Below, in pieces: positions 36,728-45,978 of a DNA stretch of 64,000 nt. Position numbers and translations under genes: made by a program. The notes below the pieces were generated by a model. That model was not told the DNA's origin, did not search any database, and saw only the letters and a list, made by a program, of their open reading frames with translations. Source of the DNA: CBDCWO01 sp965223405 (GTDB lineage Bacteria; Bacteroidota; Bacteroidia; Chitinophagales; Saprospiraceae); assembly GCA_965223405.1 (NCBI GenBank), contig CBDCWO010000006.1:6758001-6822000 (forward strand), read 5' to 3'. The stretch's first letter is position 1. Every line of letters starts with the position of its first letter.

Positions 36728-37563
36728 TATTCATCCGTTTTGAAAACAATCTTATCGATTTTCCCTGATTTCGTATGATGCATATTTGCTTGATAATATA
36801 CTTTGGAATGGGGAGGTACAGACTTGGTAAGCCAAACATTTCCACCAATTATACTATGTGCTCCTATGGTGGTCTCTCCTCCCAATATGGTGGCGCCGGC
36901 ATACACTACTACATGATCTCCGAGGGTAGGATGTCTTTTTTTTGAGGCATCTTCTTTCCGTACACTCAGCGCACCTAAGGTGACACCCTGGTAGAGTTTA
37001 ACATAATTACCGATTACCGAAGTTTCTCCGATTACAATCCCGGTCCCATGATCAATACAAAAGTAGGAACCAATTTGGGCCCTGGGGTGTATATCTATTC
37101 CGGTTTGACTATGGGCTTGCTCTGTGATCATCCTGGGAATCGTATTGACTCCTAACCTGGCTAACTCATGTGCTATACGATAGGAGGCGATGGCAAAAAA
37201 CCCAGGATAGGACCTTATGATCTCGTGGGTACTGTTTGCGGCCGGGTCCCCCATGAACAAGGCTTTAATATCTTCTAATAACCTACTTCTAATCTCTTGT
37301 AGATTATCAAAAAAAGTTGAAACTGTTTTCTCTATATCTGATACTTCTTTTTGACTATTACGATAAAGCATCTGGTCTAACTGCAGCTTTAACTTTTCCC
37401 AATGCAATTCAAATTCACGTTGATTGCGGAAAGTCATCTGACCATAATCGGGAAACAAGGTTCCTAATAATTCCTCAAAAAAATCACGAATCACCTGTGG
37501 TGACAAGCATTTCGGGCAATTGATATGCTCTTCGTATAATTTTTTGATGAAGTCTGTTTTCAT
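36727..37563 (-). CDS. cysE: serine O-acetyltransferase
   Basis: The left-handed beta-helix acetyltransferase that makes O-acetylserine from serine and acetyl-CoA. The about 278-residue protein has a helical N-terminus (KKLYEEHINCPKCLSPQ, KLQLDQML), the catalytic IDHGTGIVIGETSVIG and YQGVTLGALS, and hexapeptide repeats up to IIGGNVWLTKSVPPHSKV. The N-terminal form with INCPKC and FFEELLGTLFPD is typical of Bacteroidota SATs. An upstream in-frame ATG at 37641 would add 26 unrelated residues; I use 37563. Confidence 0.92.
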   Translation of the reverse strand: MKTDFIKKLYEEHINCPKCLSPQVIRDFFEELLGTLFPDYGQMTFRNQREFELHWEKLKLQLDQMLYRNSQKEVSDIEKTVSTFFDNLQEIRSRLLEDIKALFMGDPAANSTHEIIRSYPGFFAIASYRIAHELARLGVNTIPRMITEQAHSQTGIDIHPRAQIGSYFCIDHGTGIVIGETSVIGNYVKLYQGVTLGALSVRKEDASKKRHPTLGDHVVVYAGATILGGETTIGAHSIIGGNVWLTKSVPPHSKVYYQANMHHTKSGKIDKIVFKTDE

Positions 37564-37779
37564 ATCGTTATAATCAATGGATAGGGCATAAAGTTCATTA
37601 TAGACCCCAAACTTCATAAATACCAACCAATACATTGGCATTTATATTAAAACTATTGATAATATAAGAATAACAAATTATAGGCCAGATTGTAAATAGT
37701 CGACGTATTTCACAGAATTGCTCTCTGAAGTAGCATCTGTCAAGGTGGTCTCGTCACCTCAAATAGCGGTTTAAGAACG

Positions 37780-38000
37780 AAGTAATGGGAGGATAGAACA
37801 AAGAATATTTTTTCCAAGATCAAGGTCCGCGACTTTCGTCGAGCGCCGGTGCGAGCATGCTGGTATTGATGAAATATCGAAGATATTTATCCTTACGGCA
37901 TCGTGAGGCTTTACGGAGTCCGTGACTCTCGAAGAGGCGAATTCACGAGACTCTATGGAGTGAAAAACCGGTCTGCGACCTGGAGATTTGTTAGTAAATA
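37780..38000 (-). repeat. dispersed palindromic repeat, copy 2
   Basis: Inverted relative to the copy at 28069. The two matched blocks (complement of 37810-37829 and 37933-37951) are about 100 bases apart here but only 10 apart in copy 1, so roughly 90 bases are extra here, including self-complementary stretches around TTCATCAATACCAGCATGC read on the minus strand. The remainder of 37564-38321 holds further short repeats: TTTCTGAAGCACTA at 38191 resembles TTCTTGAAGCACTA near 28233, and there are several small hairpins. No gene is seen. Confidence 0.65.
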
Positions 38001-38321
38001 GGTATTTCCAACATCTACGTTTTTGAGCCCAGTGGTAAACCAAACCGGCCTCGTCCAGCAGGTTTATTTGGTTTCTTCGACACTGCGAAATAAATCTGCC
38101 TATGGCAGGTAAACCAGTCTACCGAAGGAAGGTTTCGCAGTCCAATGGGCCAACCTTTAATGCTATGCCCTGTAATTACTTAATTTCTGAAGCACTAAGG
38201 TTAGTCTTCTCCGGATCTTTGGTCTCGACGGTTTTATCCCAGATCGAAAGTCCAAGAATAGAGGATTGAGCAAAGAGTCTGGTTTTGGTCTTTAATTATA
38301 TGAAACCAAACCTTTAATAGA

Positions 38322-40415
38322 CTATAATGCAAAAGCTATATAATAATCTCCCGATGGAGATCCCAGTTTTCCACCACCACAAGCTATAACGACATATTCC
38401 TTACCGGATACGGCATATACTGCAGGTGTTGCGTATCCTGCGGCAGGGAGTTCGTGTTCCCACAACAGTTTTCCACTATCTTTGTCAAAAGCTCTTATCC
38501 TGTTGTCCTGAGTAGCCGCAATAAAAATCAATCCGCCGGCTGTAACTACCGGGCCACCATAATTCTCAGTCCCCGTAGGTGGATCTTCCGATTGACGAGC
38601 TTCGGGCAGATCACCTAATGTAGTTTGCCAACTTATCGTACCTGAAGCTAAATCCACAGCCGTCAATTGACCCCAAGGAGGCGTAATGGCAGGAAAGCCA
38701 TCAGGGCCATAAAAGCGGTTATACCCTAAAAAGCGATAGGGGTAAGGCCAAACCTTTTTACCCTCATTAGGTTGAATCTCACCTTTAATATTCAAAATAA
38801 ATGAGACCACGGCCTCTATTTCTGTTAATTGTAACGAAGCAAATGAAGGCATAGTACCCTTGCCATTGGTTATAATCTTGGTTACCTCATCTTTTGAAAG
38901 TCGATCAGTTATGCCTGATAAAGCCGGAACATTCCCAAATGCTGTACCTCCTTCCATATTGGCGCCGTGACAAGAACTACAGGTGGTTTGATAAATCTGA
39001 CTTCCATAGGTCCTTATGTCTTTATCCACCATTTTTTGAATTGGAAGCATTTGTACTACCCACGGGATTTCACTGGAGTTGACATAAAGTATTCCGTCCG
39101 GATCGATAGCAGCACCTCCCCATTCCCCGCCTCCATCAAACCCAGGGAACAATAAACCCGGAACCGTATCAAAAGGAGTAAAGGGAATCACAGGTTTAGC
39201 TTGATCAAATATCCACTTGGCATAATTCCATACCGAATCGCTACGAGTTGCCAGGTCTTTTAGCTCTAATGTTTGTCTGGAAAAAGGTTGGGGTTTGAGA
39301 ATGAATGGTTGAGTTTCAGAGGTTTTTTCCCCTTGCAAGCGACTGGAAGGGACAGGCCTTTCCTGAATGGGAAACAAGGGAATACCTGTTTGTCTGTCCA
39401 GGATCAGAATATAGCCGGATTTAAGTATTTGAACTACCACTTCCACTTTGCGACCATCAATCTGAATTTCTGTTAAATTAGGTGGAGCCGGCAAATCCCG
39501 ATCCCAAAGATCGTGGTGAACAACCTGATAATGCCAGATTAACTCTCCTGTCTTGGCATCTAATGCCAGAATACAGTTAGCATATAGGTTATCTCCATGC
39601 CTATCGCCTCCATAAAAATCAAAAGATGCGGAACCGGTGGGTGCAAAAACCCAACCTCTTTTAGCATCAAGACTGAATCCACTCCAGGCGTTGGCGCCAC
39701 CACTATGCTTCCATGCATCTGAAGGCCAGGTTTCGTAGCCAGGTTCTCCAGGATGCGGTATGGTATGGAAAGTCCACTCGATTGTACCCGTATGAATATT
39801 AAAGGCGCGAATATGCCCGGGTAGAGGCCCGGTACTTTCAGACACTCTTGACCCTATTATCAATTTATCCTGATAGATTATTCCTGGGGTATTACTAGTT
39901 AAAATTTGCCCGGTTATATCTCTTCCCAAACCTTCGCGAAGATGAACTCTCCCGTTTATCCCAAATCCTTTGTTTCGTACACCCTTAGCCGCATCAACAC
40001 TGTAAAGATATGCTCCCACAGAATAATAGATTCTCTTATCATTCCCATCGGACCAGTAGACTACTCCTCTATTTACGCCAGTCGCTCCGGAAACACCATG
40101 TGGAATGAATTTCCAGATCTCCTCTCCATTAACTGCATCTAGGGCAAAAAGATGTAGTTGGGGATTGGTACCATAAAGCACCCCATCCATCACCACTGGA
40201 TTGCACTGGATCTGACTTCGGCCTAAAGAATCGGCACCGCCGGAGCGGTAAGACCATACTTTCTTTAACTGTTGAACATTGCTTTTATTGATTCCTGATA
40301 ATTCCACATACTGGCTAACTTCTTGATCTCCCTGATAATACCTCCAATTAACATACTGGTCGGGGAGGTTACCAGGATCCTTACAGGATAGCAAGCAAAA
40401 GACACAGAAGATCAT
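38322..40415 (-). CDS. PQQ-dependent dehydrogenase with internal cytochrome c domain, lipoprotein
   Basis: About 697 residues from the ATG at 40415, which gives a clean lipoprotein signal (MIFCVFCLLSC). It is an eight-bladed quinoprotein propeller with repeated tryptophan-docking motifs such as LDAKTGELIWHYQ, WAPTGS-like turns and HDLWDRDLPAPPN. A cytochrome c domain with haem motif CSSCH (TTCSSCHGANMEGG) and distal Met in GTMPSF is inserted before the last blades (SGKLLWEHELPAAGYATPAV). This resembles membrane glucose/sugar dehydrogenase-like enzymes (EC 1.1.5.x) of Bacteroidota; the substrate is not determined. No PQQ synthesis genes are nearby. A GTG 72 bases upstream is a longer, less likely start. 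Confidence 0.88.
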   Translation of the reverse strand: MIFCVFCLLSCKDPGNLPDQYVNWRYYQGDQEVSQYVELSGINKSNVQQLKKVWSYRSGGADSLGRSQIQCNPVVMDGVLYGTNPQLHLFALDAVNGEEIWKFIPHGVSGATGVNRGVVYWSDGNDKRIYYSVGAYLYSVDAAKGVRNKGFGINGRVHLREGLGRDITGQILTSNTPGIIYQDKLIIGSRVSESTGPLPGHIRAFNIHTGTIEWTFHTIPHPGEPGYETWPSDAWKHSGGANAWSGFSLDAKRGWVFAPTGSASFDFYGGDRHGDNLYANCILALDAKTGELIWHYQVVHHDLWDRDLPAPPNLTEIQIDGRKVEVVVQILKSGYILILDRQTGIPLFPIQERPVPSSRLQGEKTSETQPFILKPQPFSRQTLELKDLATRSDSVWNYAKWIFDQAKPVIPFTPFDTVPGLLFPGFDGGGEWGGAAIDPDGILYVNSSEIPWVVQMLPIQKMVDKDIRTYGSQIYQTTCSSCHGANMEGGTAFGNVPALSGITDRLSKDEVTKIITNGKGTMPSFASLQLTEIEAVVSFILNIKGEIQPNEGKKVWPYPYRFLGYNRFYGPDGFPAITPPWGQLTAVDLASGTISWQTTLGDLPEARQSEDPPTGTENYGGPVVTAGGLIFIAATQDNRIRAFDKDSGKLLWEHELPAAGYATPAVYAVSGKEYVVIACGGGKLGSPSGDYYIAFAL

Positions 40416-40480
40416 ATAATACTTAATCAATGCAATCGTTTTTTTGCAAAATAATAAAACGTATGCAGGAATTTTTTGAA

Positions 40481-41908
40481 TTAACACTCAGGAACATTAA
40501 CTCTGACCTTTTTCGCCAATCCTCCCATTGATGTCTCTTTATATTTTGAATGCATATCCTGTGCTGTTTCCCACATAGTATCCACGATATCGTCAAGACT
40601 GACTTTAGCTTGGGAGGGATCGCTTTCCAGAGCCAAATGAGCCGCAGTAATGGCCTTAACAGCCCCCATGGTATTCCGCTCAATGCAAGGGATCTGCACT
40701 AGGCCTGCTATGGGATCACAAGTCAAGCCCAAATGATGTTCCATCGCAATTTCAGCCGCCATCAGGCATTGACCGGGTGAACCGCCCAAGCACTCTGTAA
40801 GTCCCGCGGCTGCCATCGCTGATGAAACTCCTATTTCCGCTTGACATCCTCCCATAGCGGCAGAAATAGTAGCTCTTTGCTTAAACATACTACCAACAAC
40901 CCCGGCAGTAAGTAAGAACCGGACGATGTCTTCAGGCTCTTCCTTTTTCTTTTCGAAACAGATGAAATACATAATTACGGCTGGAATCACTCCGGCTGCG
41001 CCATTGGTCGGAGCAGTAACTACTCTGCTAAAACTTGCATTTTCCTCGTTCACAGCCATGGCAAAACAACTTACCCATTTATTTGTCTGATGAAACGAAT
41101 AATTTTCATCTATAAGATTTTGCAACCATTGATCTTTGGAGATAATTCGATTTTTGAAAAGCTTATTATGGATAAGTGCTGCTCTCCTTTTTACTCCCAA
41201 GCCTCCAGGCAACTCTCCTTCAATATGGCATCCGCGATAGACGCATTCTTTCATTACCGACCAGATTTGCAGTAGCTTGTCGATCACCTCAGTGCGCGAT
41301 GAGTTTATGGTCTCATTTTCCATTGCTAATCTTGAAATATCGCACCTCTGTATTTCGCATTGGTCATTTAACTCTTTGGCAAAAAGTAGATTATGCTTTT
41401 TCTTATCCCCTTCATCATCCTCATTTTCTGTAATTCCATCTTCTACAATGGAACCACCACCGATCGAGAAATAGGTTTTTTCCATCAGGATATCTCCGGA
41501 CTTTGTGTAGGCAGTGGATTCCATTCCATTGGCATGTTTTGCCAAAAATTGATCATAGAAATACAAAATGTCATTTTCAATGTTGAACGAAATGCTTAGT
41601 TTATCCCCAATTCGAATCACCTTTAGTTGTCTTACCGATGCAGGAATTTCCTGGATCAAATTTAAAGGGATCGTTTCGGGATCGGCACCGGTCAATCCCA
41701 AAATGAGTGCTACATCGGAGCCGTGACCTTTCCCGGTAAGAGCGAGAGAACCGTAGAGAGAAATCTGAATTCGTGATAATTTATTGATCAGGTTTTCACT
41801 GATCAGTTGCAGACAAAAACTTCGAGCTGCCATCCAAGGTCCTAGTGTGTGCGAGCTGGAAGGCCCTATGCCGATTTTAAATATTTCAAAAACAGAAACC
41901 GGATGCAT
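40481..41908 (-). CDS. sdaA: L-serine dehydratase
   Basis: A single-chain iron-sulfur L-serine ammonia-lyase (475 residues) making pyruvate and ammonia. The N-terminal domain begins SVFEIFKIGIGPSSSHTLGP and the catalytic domain carries APTNGAAGVIPAVIMY, AEIGVSSAMAAAGL and GLTCDPIAGLVQIPCIERN, with cluster cysteines in GLTCDP, QIPC and the Cys of GGCQAE. The tail is TSMGGLAKKVRVNVPEC. It is upstream of the PQQ dehydrogenase on the same strand (65-base gap) and divergent from the HhH protein gene. Confidence 0.95.
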   Translation of the reverse strand: MHPVSVFEIFKIGIGPSSSHTLGPWMAARSFCLQLISENLINKLSRIQISLYGSLALTGKGHGSDVALILGLTGADPETIPLNLIQEIPASVRQLKVIRIGDKLSISFNIENDILYFYDQFLAKHANGMESTAYTKSGDILMEKTYFSIGGGSIVEDGITENEDDEGDKKKHNLLFAKELNDQCEIQRCDISRLAMENETINSSRTEVIDKLLQIWSVMKECVYRGCHIEGELPGGLGVKRRAALIHNKLFKNRIISKDQWLQNLIDENYSFHQTNKWVSCFAMAVNEENASFSRVVTAPTNGAAGVIPAVIMYFICFEKKKEEPEDIVRFLLTAGVVGSMFKQRATISAAMGGCQAEIGVSSAMAAAGLTECLGGSPGQCLMAAEIAMEHHLGLTCDPIAGLVQIPCIERNTMGAVKAITAAHLALESDPSQAKVSLDDIVDTMWETAQDMHSKYKETSMGGLAKKVRVNVPEC

Positions 41909-41934
41909 GCTTAATTGGATTGAGGGTTATTGAT

Positions 41935-41942
41935 TATATTTG
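41935..41942 (+). promoter_or_regulatory. -7 box (TATATTTG) before the HhH/outer-membrane protein gene
   Basis: A perfect TAnnTTTG match with TTG at 41915-41917 and a 17-base spacer, placed 24 bases before the ATG at 41967. This is the better-supported promoter candidate in the window. Confidence 0.5.
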
Positions 41943-41966
41943 GTTATAAGTGAGGCAAATGTAAAT

Positions 41967-44012
41967 ATGAGACAGCTAATTCCTATACTTTTTGGATTAT
42001 TTGTTTTTTGCATTACCGGATGGAGTCAAAATTTAGTTCCTGATAATATTGACCTTTCTTACTTGGAAGAGTTCCTTGAGGGAGAAGATGAAATTGATAA
42101 TACTACCGTTGAAGATTTATTAAACAATTTGAGGTACTATTCTCAATATCCACTCAATATTAACAAGGCCGGCTTTGATGAATTCAAAGAATTGTTCATC
42201 CTCAACGATTTGCAAATCCAACAAATACTACGACATAGAATCCTCTATGGTGAATTCCTAACGATACACGAGTTACAGACTATTCCGTCCCTAGCTGCTC
42301 CCACTGTCAAAAAGCTTTCCCCACTACTAACCGTGGAAAATGCAGGTGAAAAAGAGGGCCCCCTTTGGAATTGGTTTGGTGCCGGTGACAACGTCGTTTT
42401 TATGAGATGGACTCGAACTTTAGAAACCCAACGGGGTTATGAACAATCCTCGTCAGGAAATTCAGCATTTGTGGGAGATCCAAACAAACTTTATTTAAGA
42501 TATCGCCACCAATATCTTAAGAAACTGAGCTATGGAGTGACGATGGAAAAAGATGCCGGTGAAGTGCTCCTCGATGATCAGAGACCTACTAGAATAGACT
42601 ATACCTCAATTCACGTTGCCTTGAGGGATGTTGGAAAAATCCGGGATTTGGTCATTGGTGATTTTAGTCTCAATGTAGGACAGGGCCTGCTGGTTTCGAC
42701 TCGATTCAATAGTGGAAAAAGCAGTTACACCATGAATATCAAACGAGGGGGTCGAGTGATTCATCCATATACTGCCTTAAATGAATATAACTTTTTCCGG
42801 GGGGTTGCTGCCACTGTGGATGTTCTACCCCATATAAATTTAAGCTTGTGGGGATCTTCGCGAAAGCTGGATGGGTCAGAGTTTGTCTCTTCAGATAGCC
42901 TATCTCAAATCCGGAGTATTTCAACAAGTGGCCTGCACAGAACCTCAGGAGAAATTAATCGTCGTGGAAATCTGCGCCAAGATGCATTGGGGGGGCAAAT
43001 CAAATTTAAAAATCGCATGCTGGAAGTAGGTATAAACGGAATGTATTACAAACTGGATAAACCTTTGATCTCTTCAGAACGCTTGTATAATCGGTTTGAT
43101 CTCAATTCAGATAATCTGGCACTCATCGGATTGGATTACAGTATTGCCATGAAAAACTTTCTATTCTTCGGAGAAATTGGTACTAACCATTTTGAAAAAT
43201 TCGGTCAAACTCATGGACTGTTAATGAGTCTTTATCGATTTGCCGATTTTTCCATTTTGTATAGAAACCTTAGACCTGGGTTTAATACGTTTCATGGGGA
43301 TATATTCAGCGAAAGCGGAAACAATGAATCCGGATTGTATTCGGGATTATCCCTGAGGATAAACAATCAGATTTCACTTTCGACTTATGTCGATTTGTTT
43401 CGATTTCCGTGGCCCCGCTTCCGTATTAATCGTCCATCACTAGGCCAGGAATTCTTATCCCGGTTGACCTATTATAAAAAGCGGAAATATGAGGTGTATG
43501 TCCAATTCAAATTTGAAAGTAAAGCCCGCAATCATACTTCCGGAGATGGAGCAATTACCGATGTGCATAACTATTCCAAAAGGAATATCAGGCTGCATGG
43601 TGAATATAGATTTAATCAAGACTTTACCTACCGGGGAAGAATCGAGTTTTCCCAATTTGATTATACAGATACCCGAGAAACAGGAACCATAATATATCAG
43701 GATTTATTGTATCGTCCCTTAGGTAAATCATTTAGTGGTAATGTACGCTTGGCCTACTTCAATACGGACGGGTTTGATTCTCGAATCTATATGTATGAAA
43801 ATGATCTGATCAATAATTATTCAATTCCGTTTTTGTACTTAAAAGGATTCCGCTATTATACCAATTTAAGATACCGGTTTAAGAATATAACACTTGAAGC
43901 CAGAATAGCCAGAAGTCATTTTCAGAATAGAACCTCAATCGGTTCTGGAAATTTCAAAATAGACGGTAACACAAAAACCGATTGTAAACTTCAAATTAAA
44001 ATAAATTGGTAA
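41967..44012 (+). CDS. helix-hairpin-helix plus outer-membrane barrel protein
   Basis: About 681 residues: signal peptide (1-19, ending GWSQ), then a ComEA-like helix-hairpin-helix pair (about 55-115; PLNINKAGFDEFKELFILND, then a second HhH LTIHELQTIPSLAAPTVKKL), then about 550 residues of beta-strand-rich sequence with many Y/F/R alternations, suggesting an outer-membrane barrel. HhH followed by a barrel-like region is a recurrent unnamed arrangement in Bacteroidota and could bind DNA or protein at the surface. Function not assigned. The ATG at 41967 is used rather than the TTG upstream. Confidence 0.65.
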   Translation: MRQLIPILFGLFVFCITGWSQNLVPDNIDLSYLEEFLEGEDEIDNTTVEDLLNNLRYYSQYPLNINKAGFDEFKELFILNDLQIQQILRHRILYGEFLTIHELQTIPSLAAPTVKKLSPLLTVENAGEKEGPLWNWFGAGDNVVFMRWTRTLETQRGYEQSSSGNSAFVGDPNKLYLRYRHQYLKKLSYGVTMEKDAGEVLLDDQRPTRIDYTSIHVALRDVGKIRDLVIGDFSLNVGQGLLVSTRFNSGKSSYTMNIKRGGRVIHPYTALNEYNFFRGVAATVDVLPHINLSLWGSSRKLDGSEFVSSDSLSQIRSISTSGLHRTSGEINRRGNLRQDALGGQIKFKNRMLEVGINGMYYKLDKPLISSERLYNRFDLNSDNLALIGLDYSIAMKNFLFFGEIGTNHFEKFGQTHGLLMSLYRFADFSILYRNLRPGFNTFHGDIFSESGNNESGLYSGLSLRINNQISLSTYVDLFRFPWPRFRINRPSLGQEFLSRLTYYKKRKYEVYVQFKFESKARNHTSGDGAITDVHNYSKRNIRLHGEYRFNQDFTYRGRIEFSQFDYTDTRETGTIIYQDLLYRPLGKSFSGNVRLAYFNTDGFDSRIYMYENDLINNYSIPFLYLKGFRYYTNLRYRFKNITLEARIARSHFQNRTSIGSGNFKIDGNTKTDCKLQIKINW

Positions 44013-44091
44013 TGAAGTCGTTTGAAAACCATCTTCAACCCAACGTACAAGAATTGTGATCAGTATTAAACATAGATTTTAAACAACTACA

Positions 44092-44346
44092 ATGCCTAAA
44101 GATTACATACCAATAGACTGTAATTATTATGACGAATTGCTGTTGGCAGTATTAAACCGACGTTCGGTTGAAATCACTTATGAGGTAGATGGTTTAACCG
44201 AACAAATTCAAGATACAATTATTGATGTATTTACCTCGGAAGGTGCCGAATATATCACCACCAGCTCAGGTTTAAGAATCAGGTTGGACCATTTGATTTC
44301 TGTAGATGGGAAACGTTCTCCCAACTCACCGGTGCAGGATTTTTAA
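44092..44346 (+). CDS. Rof/YaeO-like Rho-binding protein
   Basis: An 84-residue protein matching the Rof (Rho-off) pattern: YIPIDCNYYDELLLAVLNRR (E. coli Rof has YQPINCDDYDNLELAC), an acidic strand region and GLRIRLDHLISVDG near the end. Rof binds Rho and blocks termination. Conserved Cys and Tyr in the first motif are kept. Its last 21 bases overlap the 3' end of the convergent subtilase gene. The family call rests on pattern alone. Confidence 0.65.
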   Translation: MPKDYIPIDCNYYDELLLAVLNRRSVEITYEVDGLTEQIQDTIIDVFTSEGAEYITTSSGLRIRLDHLISVDGKRSPNSPVQDF

Positions 44347-45978
44347 CGTCTTTACTGCTGATTTTCCTTTTAATGTAAGCAGCAAGACTCCGGACGGCCA
44401 ATTCTCATCCGAATAAATTCTGTAGTGAATTTGACGTGGTGGTATCGAATATTTTCCTATGATTTTCCCATGAATATCAGATAGATAGGCATAAACAGGA
44501 TGTGCGCTTGTCCGATCAAAAGAGATAACCAGATGATCCTGTCTGGAACCAGGATTCGGGAATACGGTTATTTGGGCTTTGGAGAAAAGTTGTTTGTTCG
44601 AGGTTGTCAATCCTGACGCAAGTGCTTTATGGGCATTTATCCTACCGTGTCCATAATAAACGTCAAATCCAGGCTTATCCAGAGCGTCCTCACTCACCTG
44701 ATCTTCGGCTGTAAGTTGGATGATCTCCCGAATTTCATCCGGAGTCCTCGAGGGATCCTGAGCCAACAGCAACGCACATAATCCACTCACCAGGGGTGCT
44801 GCTTGTGATGTTCCTCCCCAATACGTTCCATAACTTGTATTGCTCAGGTAATTAAGTCCATAAATATAATTTCCAGGAGCTACTACATCGATATGTTCAC
44901 CATAGTTGCTACCACTCGTTGCATTCCAGAAAAAAGGTTCGGTTCTACGATCGTCTGAATTGGTGGATCCCACTGCTATGGTCTGCTCATAGGCCGCTGG
45001 ATAATATTGAGCATCAGTATTAAAATTCATCATACTTACCACTATCACTACACCTTTATCGTAAGCATACTTTACTGCGGCACCCATACTTCTGGAAAAA
45101 GAAGGGCCTCCGACGGACATGTTAATCACTTTGGCCCCGTTGTCAACCGCATAATAGATGGCTGCAGTCCAATCGGAATAGAAACCGGAATTTTCATCAT
45201 CCAATATCTTGCAAATCATCACCCGGCTGTTCCAATCCACACCGGCATATCCGATCCCATTGTTTCCTGACGCTACGGCAATTCCTGCGACATTGGTACC
45301 ATGGCCGTGATCATCCACCGGCATATTGTCATCATTTACAAAATCCCAGCCTCCATGGAGATCATCGGCATACCCGTTCATATCCGTATCACTACCACTG
45401 GCTTTTTCATCATCGTTCTGCCAAAGACGTCCCTCGAACTCGGGATGATCAAGTTTTAACCCGGAATCTAAAATAGCTACAATCAAATCCTTGCTCCCTG
45501 TGTGCAATTCCCAGGCTTCATCCATGTCGATATCCGCATCAGCGCGACTTGTACTCAGGTTGAAGCTTCCGTCATTGACCAAGCCCCATTGACGAAAGAA
45601 GAATCCATCATTTGGTACTAATTCTTCTAACATTATCTTTCCACCCCCTTCACCCACAAAATCGGGTTCGACAAATTCAAAAATACCGGTGTCTTCATAC
45701 GCTTGTATTATTTCCAGGATGTCTTTTGTCTCACTTGAAGAATAGGTGATCAACCATGGCCCTTCTTCATGTGCTGAAAGTGGAACAATATGTTCCGGAT
45801 TTTGCTTAACGATACCCTCAAGTACAGAGGTCACTTTATGTCTCAAATTCGGCTGTTGTCCGAGGTAACTTTTTTTAAACGCACAGATCAATTGATCCGC
45901 AGCATAATCGCTTTGAGCATAATAAGAAGTCTGAATTCCAACCAGAAATACAATCAGCCATCTCAATCTCTTCATCAT
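44326..45978 (-). CDS. S8 subtilisin-like protease with C-terminal secretion domain
   Basis: A secreted 550-residue peptidase: signal peptide (1-21), inhibitor-like propeptide (about 25-115), then the S8 catalytic triad Asp171 (AILDSG), His226 (HGHGTNVAG) and Ser391 (GGTSQAAP). Residues about 470-550 (VFPNPGSRQDHLVISFDR, GKIIGKYSIPPRQ, WPSGVLLLTLKG) look like a type A C-terminal domain used by the type IX secretion system, so it is probably exported to the surface. The start overlaps the NamZ-like stop by four bases, forming a coupled operon. Confidence 0.93.
   Translation of the reverse strand: MMKRLRWLIVFLVGIQTSYYAQSDYAADQLICAFKKSYLGQQPNLRHKVTSVLEGIVKQNPEHIVPLSAHEEGPWLITYSSSETKDILEIIQAYEDTGIFEFVEPDFVGEGGGKIMLEELVPNDGFFFRQWGLVNDGSFNLSTSRADADIDMDEAWELHTGSKDLIVAILDSGLKLDHPEFEGRLWQNDDEKASGSDTDMNGYADDLHGGWDFVNDDNMPVDDHGHGTNVAGIAVASGNNGIGYAGVDWNSRVMICKILDDENSGFYSDWTAAIYYAVDNGAKVINMSVGGPSFSRSMGAAVKYAYDKGVVIVVSMMNFNTDAQYYPAAYEQTIAVGSTNSDDRRTEPFFWNATSGSNYGEHIDVVAPGNYIYGLNYLSNTSYGTYWGGTSQAAPLVSGLCALLLAQDPSRTPDEIREIIQLTAEDQVSEDALDKPGFDVYYGHGRINAHKALASGLTTSNKQLFSKAQITVFPNPGSRQDHLVISFDRTSAHPVYAYLSDIHGKIIGKYSIPPRQIHYRIYSDENWPSGVLLLTLKGKSAVKTLKILHR

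Noticed and set aside
37771..38043. Minus-strand frame of 90 codons in the intergenic repeat
   Set aside because: It spans the dispersed palindromic repeat and is not preserved in the copy at 28069.
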